Of a stretch of 22,020 bases of DNA, positions 1 to 7,117 are shown in pieces. Positions within the stretch are counted from its first letter, which is position 1; every line of letters begins with the position of its first letter. This DNA is from Paulinella micropora. Taxonomy: Eukaryota; Cercozoa; Imbricatea; Euglyphida. The DNA lies in contig BJOX01000032.1 of assembly GCA_009731375.1 (NCBI GenBank), positions 610,791 to 632,810 on the forward strand. The letters are read 5' to 3'. The position numbers were made by a program, and so were the translations under genes. The notes beneath the pieces were generated by a model that was not told the DNA's origin, ran no database searches, and was given only the letters and a program-made list of their open reading frames with translations.

Positions 1-992
1 CCCGTCATAGCCGTTGTTCCGTCCTTGGCTAGTTTCGTATCGGTATATGCTTTTGTTGAAGCATCGCCGTCATAGAATGGCGCGGGCAATCCGCTGATTG
101 CTGTCGTGCTGTTAAAATTTAAAACATTATTTGCCAATGTCATTCCACCACCTGTTGTTGGAGCAAAAAGTAAAGACGAGCTAACAAAAGATAATGGATA
201 GCCCGTGGCTCCACCCGCATCCGACGAATAGATAGAGCCCATATTATTGTTGTAATTGAAGAATAATTTGCCTGTGTTTAATGGATTTGAGTCTTTTACA
301 CCCACATAAGTAGTAAATGTTTTATTCCCAGTTATTGTTTGGTCGCCTGTTAGTTTAACAGCGGAACTATCAAGGGCAGAAACATCAATACCATCAACAT
401 TACCGACATTTGCTACATTAAAACCCCCCATATTTAAATCCCCTATCATCATAGCGAGACCATCCAATCTAAGAAAAGGTGAAGCAACATTTCGCCATTG
501 ACCTGTGCTATAAATGAGTAGTTGGTTATCGGTTGGTGTTGTTATGACTACATCACTTAAAGCATCTATTGATTTAGTTGCTATCCTTGTGTCAAAGTCC
601 GTATTAGCCCTTGCTGTGGTGTAGTATAGATTGGTTCCCTCTGCTAAGTTTGTTGTGCTCTTTGTTGCTAATTGAGTGTCAAACCTAGCATTAGTATAAT
701 ATAAATTAGTGCCTTCGGCTAGGTTAGTGGTTGATTTAGTGGTTAGTCGCGCGTCAAACCTACCATCAGTATAGTATAGATTAGTGCCTTCTTTTAAGTC
801 AGTCGTTGATTTTAAAGCCAACCTCGCATCAAATCGGCCGTTAGTAAAATAAAGATTTACGGGGTCAGCATCTTCTGGCACCCTATCTGTGTATAAGCCC
901 ACTATGTTTGTGTTGGTAAGGTCTAAGTTTTTTATGTCTAGACTATCAACAGCAATTTCTGATAAACCTAGTAAGGATTTATATTGCGACAT
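1..992 (-). CDS. Phage/virus tail-fibre-like structural protein, partial (C-terminus outside window)
   Basis: An open frame starts at ATG 992-990 and runs 330 codons off the left edge without a stop. Residues 41-140 hold four repeats with an exact 25-residue period, marked by NLYFT at 46 and NLYYT at 71, 96 and 121, each followed by R-F-D or a variant and then K-S-T-T. Next come an NQLLIYSTGQW segment (156-166), a GDLNMGGFNVANV segment (184-196), LTGDQTITGNKTF (215-227) and DASTKAYTDTKLAKDGTTAM (310-329). These phrases are characteristic of trimeric, beta-rich tail or virion fibres of bacteriophages and of some large eukaryotic DNA viruses and Polinton-like viruses, where they bind host surfaces. 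No signal peptide or membrane segment is visible. Its divergent neighbour genes and AT-rich composition place it in the virus-like block. That it is fibre-like is well supported; which virus group it came from is inference. Confidence 0.8.
   Translation of the reverse strand, partial: MSQYKSLLGLSEIAVDSLDIKNLDLTNTNIVGLYTDRVPEDADPVNLYFTNGRFDARLALKSTTDLKEGTNLYYTDGRFDARLTTKSTTNLAEGTNLYYTNARFDTQLATKSTTNLAEGTNLYYTTARANTDFDTRIATKSIDALSDVVITTPTDNQLLIYSTGQWRNVASPFLRLDGLAMMIGDLNMGGFNVANVGNVDGIDVSALDSSAVKLTGDQTITGNKTFTTYVGVKDSNPLNTGKLFFNYNNNMGSIYSSDAGGATGYPLSFVSSSLLFAPTTGGGMTLANNVLNFNSTTAISGLPAPFYDGDASTKAYTDTKLAKDGTTAMT
573..872 (-). repeat. Four 75-bp tandem coding repeats in the fibre gene
   Basis: Four consecutive 75-bp units encode 25-residue repeats (residues 41-140). 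The shared core is N-L-Y-[FY]-T-x-x-R-[FA], then D-x-[RQ]-[LI], then K-S. The last unit is the most divergent. The exact period in the protein suggests expansion by unequal exchange in a fibre shaft. Confidence 0.75.
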
Positions 993-1044
993 ATTATATT
1001 AATAATTATTAAAAAATACTAAAATATATTAATCTTAGTATAGA
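993..1044. promoter_or_regulatory. AT-rich divergent intergenic region, likely bidirectional promoter
   Basis: Only 52 bp separate the start codon of the fibre gene (minus strand) from that of the Lys/Glu-rich ORF (plus strand). I count 4 G/C bases in the 52, with several TATA- and TAAT-like strings. Promoter function is inferred from position and composition; no specific viral promoter motif was recognised. Confidence 0.4.
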
Positions 1045-1572
1045 ATGCCGTCCGCAGAAGCAAGTCGTAAGAATTGGGGTAAGGCTGTGGAAAGTATTAA
1101 GAGTAAAAAGCAACATAAGGTTGAAATAGCGAAAGAGAAATTAGCAAAATGTAGAAATGCTTATGTTGGTGATGATGAAGAGATGGAGGAAAAGATAAAC
1201 CGCATGGCCGAAATGGGTGTTGCTAGTGATATCATTAATGGAAAAGACCAAGATGATACACCAGAAGAAAGCAGTGAGAGCGATGAGGAATGTGATTTTA
1301 CCGACATTATCGCTGAAAAGATGGCTAAGATGAAAATTAAAAGAGCGAAGGTAGAAACTAAGAGAACAAAGAAAAAGACTATTAAAAAAACTGAGCCTGA
1401 GCCTGAGCCTGATGAGAGCGAAAGCGAAAGTGAAGAAAGTGAAGAAGAACCTGTAAAGAAAAGTAAGGGTAAAAAGTCAAGCAGTGTAAGTGTAAAAGTA
1501 TATAATCAATCTTCTGGTGGTGCTAAGAAAGAAAAAAATAATGATATTGAAAAATGTTTCTTAAAATTTTAA
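1045..1572 (+). CDS. Hypothetical Lys/Glu-rich charged protein (175 aa)
   Basis: A complete ORF with ATG at 1045 and TAA at 1570-1572. I do not recognise the family. It is strongly charged and low in complexity: a basic N-terminus (residues 9-36), an acidic stretch with DDEEMEEK near 43-50, then E/S-rich and K-rich blocks, including a PEPEPEPDESESESEES run near 116-135 and KKSKGKKSSS after it. It looks largely disordered or coiled-coil, with no membrane segment or enzyme motif. It ends 9 bp before the integrase start, so the two could share a transcript. The AT-rich composition matches the other virus-like genes. A DNA-binding or packaging accessory role is conceivable, but nothing in the sequence demonstrates it. 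Confidence 0.55.
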   Translation: MPSAEASRKNWGKAVESIKSKKQHKVEIAKEKLAKCRNAYVGDDEEMEEKINRMAEMGVASDIINGKDQDDTPEESSESDEECDFTDIIAEKMAKMKIKRAKVETKRTKKKTIKKTEPEPEPDESESESEESEEEPVKKSKGKKSSSVSVKVYNQSSGGAKKEKNNDIEKCFLKF

Positions 1573-1581
1573 TAATATAGC

Positions 1582-2247
1582 ATGGATAATAAGCACACAA
1601 ATCAGCAACAACAACAAGAAACTCCTGAGCAGACTGAGAGAAAAGAAAAACTTGAAGAAGTGGCAGAGATACATTTTCAATCAAAGCCCGCTAAGATATG
1701 GAACACAATAACATCACCAGAAGCAAAACCACTAAGTCAAGTATTTATTGATTTAATGGATATGTCAAAGGTTGCGACAAAGAAAGGTAATGCTAACTAT
1801 AATTTTGGATTAGTTGCTATAGATGTCTATAGCCGTCGTGGGTGGATTGAACCAATTAAAAATAAAACTACAGGCTATGTTTTGGAAGGGTTAAAAAAAA
1901 TATTTACTAAAAAAGTTCCTGAAAGAATTACTTCAGATAATGGCGGTGAGTTTAAGGGACAAGTCAGTGAATATTTCAGACAAAATAATATTGAACATAG
2001 AACTGTCCAAGTAGGCGATCACAGAACAATGGGCATAATTGATAGGTTTATTAGAACAATACGAAATGAATTAAACTTGATATGGGAATTTAATGAAAAT
2101 TTTCAATGGGTTCCTATTATTCATGAGGTTGTTGATGCTTATAATAAAACATATCATACAACAATAAAAGCTGTACCAATTAATGTTTTTGAAGGAACCG
2201 AAAAAAAAACTCAGGAAATCTACAGAAATCCTTTAATTAATGAATAA
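1582..2247 (+). CDS. Retroviral-type (rve/DDE) integrase of Polinton or virus type, zinc-binding and core part
   Basis: 221 codons from ATG 1582 to an in-frame TAA at 2245-2247. After a Gln-rich N-terminus, the protein has an rve catalytic core of the type found in Polintons/Mavericks, virophages and Polinton-like viruses, which joins element ends to host DNA. Candidate catalytic residues are D57 in VFIDLMD, D119 in ITSDNGGEF, and D154 in GIIDRFIRT, at the place where most integrases have Glu. D119 and D154 are 35 residues apart, close to the usual DD35E spacing. AYNKTYHTTI (186-195) matches the usual end of the core. The short N-terminus shows no clear HHCC module. The reading frame continues past the TAA with the expected C-terminal domain (next entry), so this ORF is a truncated gene rather than a full one. 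Integrase identity is secure; activity is doubtful. Confidence 0.85.
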   Translation: MDNKHTNQQQQQETPEQTERKEKLEEVAEIHFQSKPAKIWNTITSPEAKPLSQVFIDLMDMSKVATKKGNANYNFGLVAIDVYSRRGWIEPIKNKTTGYVLEGLKKIFTKKVPERITSDNGGEFKGQVSEYFRQNNIEHRTVQVGDHRTMGIIDRFIRTIRNELNLIWEFNENFQWVPIIHEVVDAYNKTYHTTIKAVPINVFEGTEKKTQEIYRNPLINE

Positions 2248-2583
2248 TTCCCTAAAGGAACTAGAGTAAGAAAGGAATTAGAAAGAACTATTTTTTCTAA
2301 AGGGGACAAGCAATTCAGTAAAACTATATTCAAGGTTAAGGGCCGGAAAGGCTTCAAAGTTATCCTATCAGAAGAAGACTTAGTAAGACCGTCAGAATTA
2401 TTAAAGACTAATGTTGAAGAGCACCATGAAGAAGAAGAACCGGCAGAGCAGTTGGCTGATAAAGTTAAACAAATTATTAAAGAGAAAAAAAATATTAATT
2501 TGTTAAAATCACTTGAGATTAAACCGGAAAACATACGGAGTAGTAAAAGAACAAAAAAGAAAAAAGAAGTGTTAGATTTGTAA
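2248..2583 (+). pseudogene. C-terminal part of the integrase, in frame beyond an internal TAA
   Basis: Directly after the TAA at 2245-2247 the same frame stays open for 111 codons, to a TAA at 2581-2583. It begins FPKGTRVRK and contains a KGDKQFSKTIFKVKGRKGFKVIL-like stretch (split here: KGDKQFSKTI, then FKVKGRKGFK). This has the look of the SH3-like C-terminal domain that follows the core in virus-type rve integrases, then VRPSELLK and an acidic, then Lys-rich, tail. There is no Met near its start. It ends 5 bp before the stop of the convergent gene, in line with the tight packing of this block. The simplest reading is a nonsense mutation in the copy. Stop readthrough or a sequencing error cannot be excluded. 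Confidence 0.7.
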
Positions 2584-2588
2584 TATTT

Positions 2589-3134
2589 TTAATTATTTTT
2601 GGCTTGAATGTATTTCTTATGTTTTGTGGTTGTCTCGTGAATTTCTTTCCAATTTATCCTTATAGTTGAACCACATTCACATTTTATTTTTTCTATAGTT
2701 AAATCATTGCTTGATACGTGAATTCCTTTCATTCTTAATTCGTGATAGATTGATTGAAAATGTCTTGTTTTATATCCTCTGGTTGTTTCATAACCACATT
2801 CACATATCCATTTTTGCTTCATCCATTCCTTATTCCATTCATTTTTATATTGTTGTTTATTTTGCTTAACTCGTTCATCATTGTATTCCTTCCAGACTTC
2901 GTGTTTTGGTTTTATGTTTTCTTCATAAAACTTGTTTGCTTCCTCTAGTGCTTGTTCTTTATTTCTTTTTCCATATTGTGAAAAATTAAACCTCTTCTTT
3001 TTTACTTTACCTTCTTCACACCATTGAACTACAACAAATTCACATGAACCAGAAATTAATTTTGGTCTAGTTTCTTTTATTATATATATTCCGCCCTTGG
3101 AAATATTGATAGGTTTCTCGTTTGTGTCTGTCAT
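2589..3134 (-). CDS. Virus-type protein with two CxC...H-x5-H zinc fingers (181 aa)
   Basis: A complete ORF with ATG at 3134 and TAA at 2591-2589. The N-terminal part (about 14-72) has a strand-rich segment followed by a helix with KKKRFNFSQYGK and EQALEEANKFYEE. This loosely resembles the small beta-beta-beta-helix DNA-binding domains of the AP2/integrase-arm type. A Lys/Asn/Glu-rich linker follows. The C-terminus has two matching finger motifs with identical spacing, C-x1-C-x11-H-x5-H: C111, C113, H125, H131 and C152, C154, H166, H172, both opening with CECG. Such CECG fingers are familiar from proteins of large DNA viruses and Polinton-like elements; nucleic-acid binding is the likely role. 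The gene converges on the integrase with 5 bp between them. Specific function is unknown. Confidence 0.7.
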   Translation of the reverse strand: MTDTNEKPINISKGGIYIIKETRPKLISGSCEFVVVQWCEEGKVKKKRFNFSQYGKRNKEQALEEANKFYEENIKPKHEVWKEYNDERVKQNKQQYKNEWNKEWMKQKWICECGYETTRGYKTRHFQSIYHELRMKGIHVSSNDLTIEKIKCECGSTIRINWKEIHETTTKHKKYIQAKNN

Positions 3135-3343
3135 TTTATATAGGATATTATTCTATGTCTTTAATATGAATTATTTTTGTGTCTGTTTTCTCCCTAAGGC
3201 TTATTTGCTTATAATTGCTTTCTGTATTGTTTGTTTGCGAAATGAACAGGAGAGCCGTTTCTATTGCCTTTTTGCTGAAACAGAAAAAATGTTTTTTTGT
3301 TTTCGCATTTCTTGTCATTTTGCGTAATTTCTTTAATTATTGT
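3135..3343. other. AT-rich non-coding flank of the virus-like block
   Basis: About 210 bp of T-rich sequence upstream of the zinc-finger gene. The small plus-strand open frame here is mostly hydrophobic residues produced by T-rich codons and is not supported as a gene. The composition still matches the virus-like block, so its right boundary probably lies at or just after this stretch. Confidence 0.4.
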
Positions 3344-3377
3344 GATGTCTTGAAGATGTCTTGAAGAATGTCTTGAA
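3344..3377 (+). repeat. Three short direct repeats of GATGTCTTGAA
   Basis: GATGTCTTGAA occurs at 3344-3354 and again at 3355-3365, followed by GAATGTCTTGAA at 3366-3377. They sit close to where the AT-rich virus-like block gives way to more balanced sequence. They could be a subterminal repeat or just local slippage. Confidence 0.6.
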
Positions 3378-3930
3378 ATAATAAACTATGAATAGGAAGA
3401 GAGATTTTGATGAAATTGTTGTTTTGAACTTAGAGAGAATAGGTAGCCTCAAAACACAATAACGGCTCTTAGTGTGGTTTGTGCGATGAAACTGCACTGA
3501 AACCCTGTGCCCAAGTGGCACCCTATACTACTTCTAAGGATCAATAAAAACACTTTAATGAGATCGAACTGGATGTGGTCTGATCAAATCATGCTGATCA
3601 CATGACATCACATGATAATCTAATCTAGAATGTCTAGTAAACCAATATATGACTGTAATAATGACCATGGTGCAACTGTATCACAGTCAACTGTGGTCAT
3701 TATTCTGGATTCATGTGATAATTGGATAGATCGGTGCGGGGATGCAATACAGATGGCAAATTGGCAATGTTGCTGTGATTTATGGTAACAAACGGCAAAA
3801 TATATGCAACTATCCGTCACGGTAGTATTGGCATTACACAATAATAAATGGTAATACTGCGGTAATTTCGAGTTCAACTGTCATAAAAAAGATAAGACGA
3901 AATATTCCGAATATTGCGGTCTTACATGTA
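3378..3930. other. Intergenic sequence without supported genes
   Basis: No convincing coding region on either strand; open frames are short, lack family motifs and are interrupted. Apart from the hairpin listed separately (3657-3704), I see nothing here beyond moderately AT-rich sequence. Confidence 0.5.
3657..3704. repeat. Perfect 11-bp inverted repeat (hairpin)
   Basis: AATAATGACCA at 3657-3667 pairs with TGGTCATTATT at 3694-3704 around a 26-nt loop. The loop itself contains ACTGT-ATC-ACAGT, which can extend the structure. There is no adjacent gene, so terminator function is not implied. Confidence 0.6.
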
Positions 3931-4640
3931 TTACCGCCGGGGCGATGGCTTTGTCGCCAAGGTGGGCAGGACCATGGTGGTTGCCACTCGGAAAGGTGAG
4001 GGTGTGTAACCGACCGGCAATGATGGGATAGCCTTGTCGTCGATGCGTGGTATGTGTGGGTGATTGATAGCAGATCTGATGACCGTGCCCCTTGTCAAGC
4101 TAACACGCCGGCCCAATAATGTTGGCCGTGCGGGTGTACCCTGAAAGTGTGCACCTGCATACATTTTACTTACCTTGTTTACAAAAGGAGCGGGTTTTGC
4201 TACCTGCCTGACACTGGTAGGTCTAGCGCGTCTTCCGCGACCGAGGGCTTATCGGATGCCCCCCCATCACATGGACTGGATGTGATCGTGCTAGGATCAA
4301 TGGCAGGCGTCGCCTTTACGACGGTGTCTTCTGGTAAGTGATTAGGTACAGACGACCAAACCAAACAAACAACGCCTAATACGCCAACGGCACCCTTGAC
4401 ACTGGCATAGCGCACGTTCATTCCAACAACGGACGAGGTTGCCCAGAGGTTCTCATCGACTTAGTTGGGAACTTCTTGGTAATCTCAGCATCACAGATCC
4501 TTAGGGTGGACCAGAGCTGCTGCATATGCTGGTGACACTGAACCTCGTGAAGTTTCAGAGACGCGAGCACCTGCGGGTCAGAGACCCGGAAAGGCACGGC
4601 GGAAGGACAAGGCGACAGGATGGTATGACAGCAACATGTT
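3931..4640 (-). other. G+C-richer stretch with small minus-strand open frames; possible decayed gene
   Basis: Composition is richer in G+C than both sides. On the minus strand there is an open stretch of about 70 codons ending in TGA at about 4420, overlapping (ATGA) the start of a 73-codon frame (4421-4200) that has a hydrophobic stretch near its N-terminus. A 77-codon frame follows (4164-3931). A consensus-like donor, AAG|GTAAGT, lies at about 4175-4168 on the minus strand. I recognise no domain. This could be exons of an unknown gene, a pseudogene, or chance; a gene is not called. Confidence 0.25.
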
Positions 4641-4685
4641 CATACCGTTGTACGTCTATGGCAGATCGCCGTAGAAGGGGGGGGA

Positions 4686-4730
4686 GGAGATAGTTCAAAA
4701 TTCAAATTCAAATTTGAACTCAAAATCTCC
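4686..4730. repeat. Nested inverted repeat built on TTCAAA/TTTGAA
   Basis: GGAGAT (4686-4691) and AGTTCAAA (4692-4699) pair with TTTGAACT (4713-4720) and ATCTCC (4725-4730). The centre contains direct copies of ATTCAAA. It lies just after a G run at 4678-4684. Role unknown. Confidence 0.55.
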
Positions 4731-5046
4731 AAACTCACTGCAATTTGTATTTTGTATGCATATGACGTACAACGGGAATGAAGGGCAGAGCCCAACGGTC
4801 ACTCGGGTGTACTTAGTTTTATTCTTCTAGGAAAGATGATTAGAGCTATGTAGAGCCGTAACTGTAAGGATCAGACAAGACTACTGCTCATGGCTGTTAG
4901 TGTTTGGCGGCTCAATGGTGTGACTCCTCAGGAGCCGAACATCCCGGCCATGAGGAAACAGATCAGGAGAGGAAATTCTCAACGGACAATATTTACCAAT
5001 CTACCCCTATTAACTACGGTTCCCGTCTAAGACGGGGAGGGGGGAT
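4731..5046. other. Intergenic sequence without supported genes
   Basis: No coding region is supported. The only structure noted is a near-perfect palindrome, CCCGTCT-A-AGACGGG, at 5022-5036, just before the left arm of the large inverted repeat. Confidence 0.45.
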
Positions 5047-5335
5047 TGTAGGCGCAGATAGGTAAATATGCTACTTTTCTTATACCACTATACACAGTGC
5101 GGATGTCACTATAGCCTATGATGAGCTATTGTATATCTCGTCAAGATACTATGATGGCCCGGGTCACACTATATCCCGGTTTTTATTTATATACTTTTGA
5201 GCCGGTTGAAAACGATAATATTAAGACAAGTAACAGGTACTACTTTTTACGCAGGATAATATTATCGTTAGTGCTGACATTTGGAAATGACTCTCTGTTT
5301 CCTTTTCAAGTTTTTGCTTGGCTCTTTTGTCGGTT
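5047..5335 (+). repeat. Left arm (A) of a large imperfect inverted repeat
   Basis: Begins TGTAGGCGCAGATAGGTAAA. It matches the reverse complement of about 5465-5715 along most of its length, including the TTTTATTTATATACTTTTGA stretch near 5181, GAGCCGGTTGAAAACGATAA near 5200, the reversed TACTTTTTACGC region near 5240 and the GCTTGGCT stretch near 5317. Match density drops in the middle (about 5090-5175). A smaller hairpin, AACGATAATATT/AATATTATCGTT, lies inside at 5211-5222 and 5258-5269. Probably part of a non-autonomous DNA transposon or foldback element. Confidence 0.7.
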
Positions 5336-5449
5336 ATAATCACAAGATATTATTTATTGCAAGCAGGGGTATTAATCCATCCAATTCCACATCACTCTGA
5401 AAATAACCTAATTTTCCTCCTCTGCAAAGAGAGGAAACCAGTATGGCGG
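5329..5449 (+). repeat. Segment B, first copy of a second inverted pair
   Basis: Runs from GTCGGTTATA (5329-5338) to CCAGTATGGCGG (ends 5449). It contains CACTCTGAAAATAACCTAAT near 5394 and GCAAAGAGAGGAAACCAGTA near 5424. The reverse complement is found at 5752-5883. It sits between the arms A and A'. Confidence 0.65.
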
Positions 5450-5464
5450 AAAATGTATGATACT

Positions 5465-5715
5465 GTCAAAGCCAAGCAACAAATAGGAAAAAGAGAGGCA
5501 TTTCCCGCAGTGTCACCCCTAACGATAGTATTATACTGCTTAAAAAAGTAGTACCGGTTATGAATCGTATTATTATCGTTTTCAACCGGCTCAAAAGTAT
5601 ATAAATAAAAACGGATATAACTACATTTTAAAGAGATATCATAGTAGCTCTTTTATACATCACTGTGTATAGGGGTATAATAAAAAGGTCGCATATTTAC
5701 CTATCTGCGCCTACA
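5465..5715 (-). repeat. Right arm (A') of the large inverted repeat
   Basis: Reverse-complement partner of 5047-5335, ending GCATATTTACCTATCTGCGC then CTACA at 5715. The arms are diverged, with scattered substitutions and indels, so the structure is old. The spacer between A and A' is occupied by segment B (5329-5449). Confidence 0.7.
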
Positions 5716-5751
5716 GCTCTGACAGTCTCAGTGCATACTAGTGACATTCTC

Positions 5752-5883
5752 CCACCATACTGGTTTCCTCTCTTTGCAGTGTAGGAGGAAGATTATGTTA
5801 TTTTCAGAGTGCTTGGCATTGGATTGATAAATCATGTGACACCGGCTTGCATTAAATAATCATCATCTTTGAATATAACCGAC
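5752..5883 (-). repeat. Segment B', inverted copy of B outside the A-A' palindrome
   Basis: Begins CCACCATACTGGTTTCCTCT and ends TATAACCGAC (5874-5883), the reverse complement of the outer end of B. It lies 36 bp beyond the end of A', giving the order A B A' B'. Confidence 0.65.
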
Positions 5884-5915
5884 AAAACTTAATTCGGATC
5901 CCGACAAAACTTAAT
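5879..5915 (+). repeat. Short direct repeat CCGACAAAACTTAAT
   Basis: Two copies of this 15-mer, at 5879-5893 and 5901-5915, separated by 7 bp, at the outer edge of B'. The remaining sequence up to the LTR (5916-6037) shows nothing I can name. Confidence 0.5.
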
Positions 5916-6037
5916 ACAAATAGTTCTTGTCGCCCAACTTACGAGATCTTACGGACTCGGAGAAGTGATCCACAAACTTGATGTGGTTCAAGTGAACTCA
6001 ATTTAAAACACAAATTTCTGTGGATTGCCCGGTTAAG

Positions 6038-6275
6038 TGTAATGCCCCCAACGATAGCTCGTAAAAAGTCGGTAATACAACCAAACACAGTCCTCAAAAG
6101 ATGAGAATGATGTCTCGTTATATTAGCTCAGTGAAGCCAAAAAGGAAAACGGCAACAAACCAGGAATAAAATAGCATCAGGTCCAATCCGGACAAATAAT
6201 ACTGAAAAACAAGCTGGTGCACCTGTCACAAGGAAAAGGTACTTTTTACCGGCTATCCGGGGGGTGATGCCTACA
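6038..6275 (-). repeat. 3' LTR of the Gypsy element
   Basis: 238 bp with TGTA...TACA ends. It aligns along its full length with 16324-16562, with about 15 differences including one indel in an A run. In element orientation it starts TGTAGGCATCACC and ends GGGGGCATTACA. Confidence 0.9.
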
Positions 6276-6288
6276 GTACCCCTCCCGA
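6276..6288 (-). promoter_or_regulatory. Candidate polypurine tract
   Basis: Immediately inside the 3' LTR the element strand reads TCGGGAGGGGTAC before TGTAGG. A purine-rich block abutting the 3' LTR is where plus-strand priming occurs in this family. Assigned from position and composition. Confidence 0.55.
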
Positions 6289-7117
6289 TTTTATGACGGA
6301 AATAGCATTTTCGTCATACACCTTCTGATTTCTTTCTGCAAATAGTATGCGCTATGGAGTCATGCCACACAGCGCATCGACCCACGGATAGACGCTAAAA
6401 GACGATAAATATATCCTCATACGGCACGTCAAAGCGGATTCTCTAGCCTTTCTTGTAAATTTTGAACTCCTTCCCCTCAATTTTTTTTTTTTTTTTTTTT
6501 TTTTTCGGCAGTATGTCAAGAACAAACGTACTATTAATAAAAAAAAACAAGCAACGTGGTGCTGTAGTACGATTCCCCCTTTGATCTCCTTCTTCTTCTT
6601 ATCATTATCATTATTATTATTATTATTCACAGGGAGATCGTAAGTACATTGTCTTTTTTAATGACATACCCTTGTATAAGGCGGATATCCTATGATATAG
6701 TATTAGGGGGCCAGTCCTAATAGCTATATCCGAAGTCGAGGTGTATGTACCCGACCCTGCGATATACCGACACAAGTAGAGATTGACCGTGCTCAGGTAC
6801 GACAGTATATAATCTATCGTAAAAAATAATTTAATGAAAGTTTCAGAGAACATTTCATTTTCGAGAACATCATCCCAGGACTTGGAAAGGGTCATACCCG
6901 GGAACACCATCGCTCAAGACACTAGCGATCCCCGTATACGGTGTAGTATCATCGTCGATCGACCTTTCGCACTCGTATGTTGCGATCGAATGCCAAGTTA
7001 TATCACTGAGTCTTTTTAATATTCATATTGATAACTGATGATGCATGATCAAATCATGATACGCCGTGGGCAATCAATCAGTTTATTTGAGACGCATAAA
7101 GAAAAATAGTTTCTTTG
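6289..7117 (-). other. Long 3' untranslated region of the Gypsy element
   Basis: About 830 bp between the pol stop and the polypurine tract. It contains a 25-nt T run (6481-6505, poly-A on the element strand) and an (ATT)-rich stretch at 6601-6628. A 95-codon minus-strand frame (6910-6623) shows no recognisable env or other domain, so no third gene is called. The A run and the ATT tract look like the tail of a retroposon inserted here or carried by the element. Confidence 0.5.
6481..6505. repeat. Poly(T) run of 25
   Basis: Uninterrupted T run on the plus strand inside the 3' region of the retrotransposon. Its length will be error-prone in sequencing. Confidence 0.9.

Noticed and set aside
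3097-3327. Small plus-strand hydrophobic frame beside the zinc-finger gene
   Set aside because: Produced by T-rich sequence, overlaps the start of the opposite gene and has no family signature.
6623-6910. 95-codon minus-strand frame downstream of pol as a possible env or third ORF
   Set aside because: No signal peptide plus membrane anchor, no recognised motif, and it lies in a region with poly(T) and ATT repeats.
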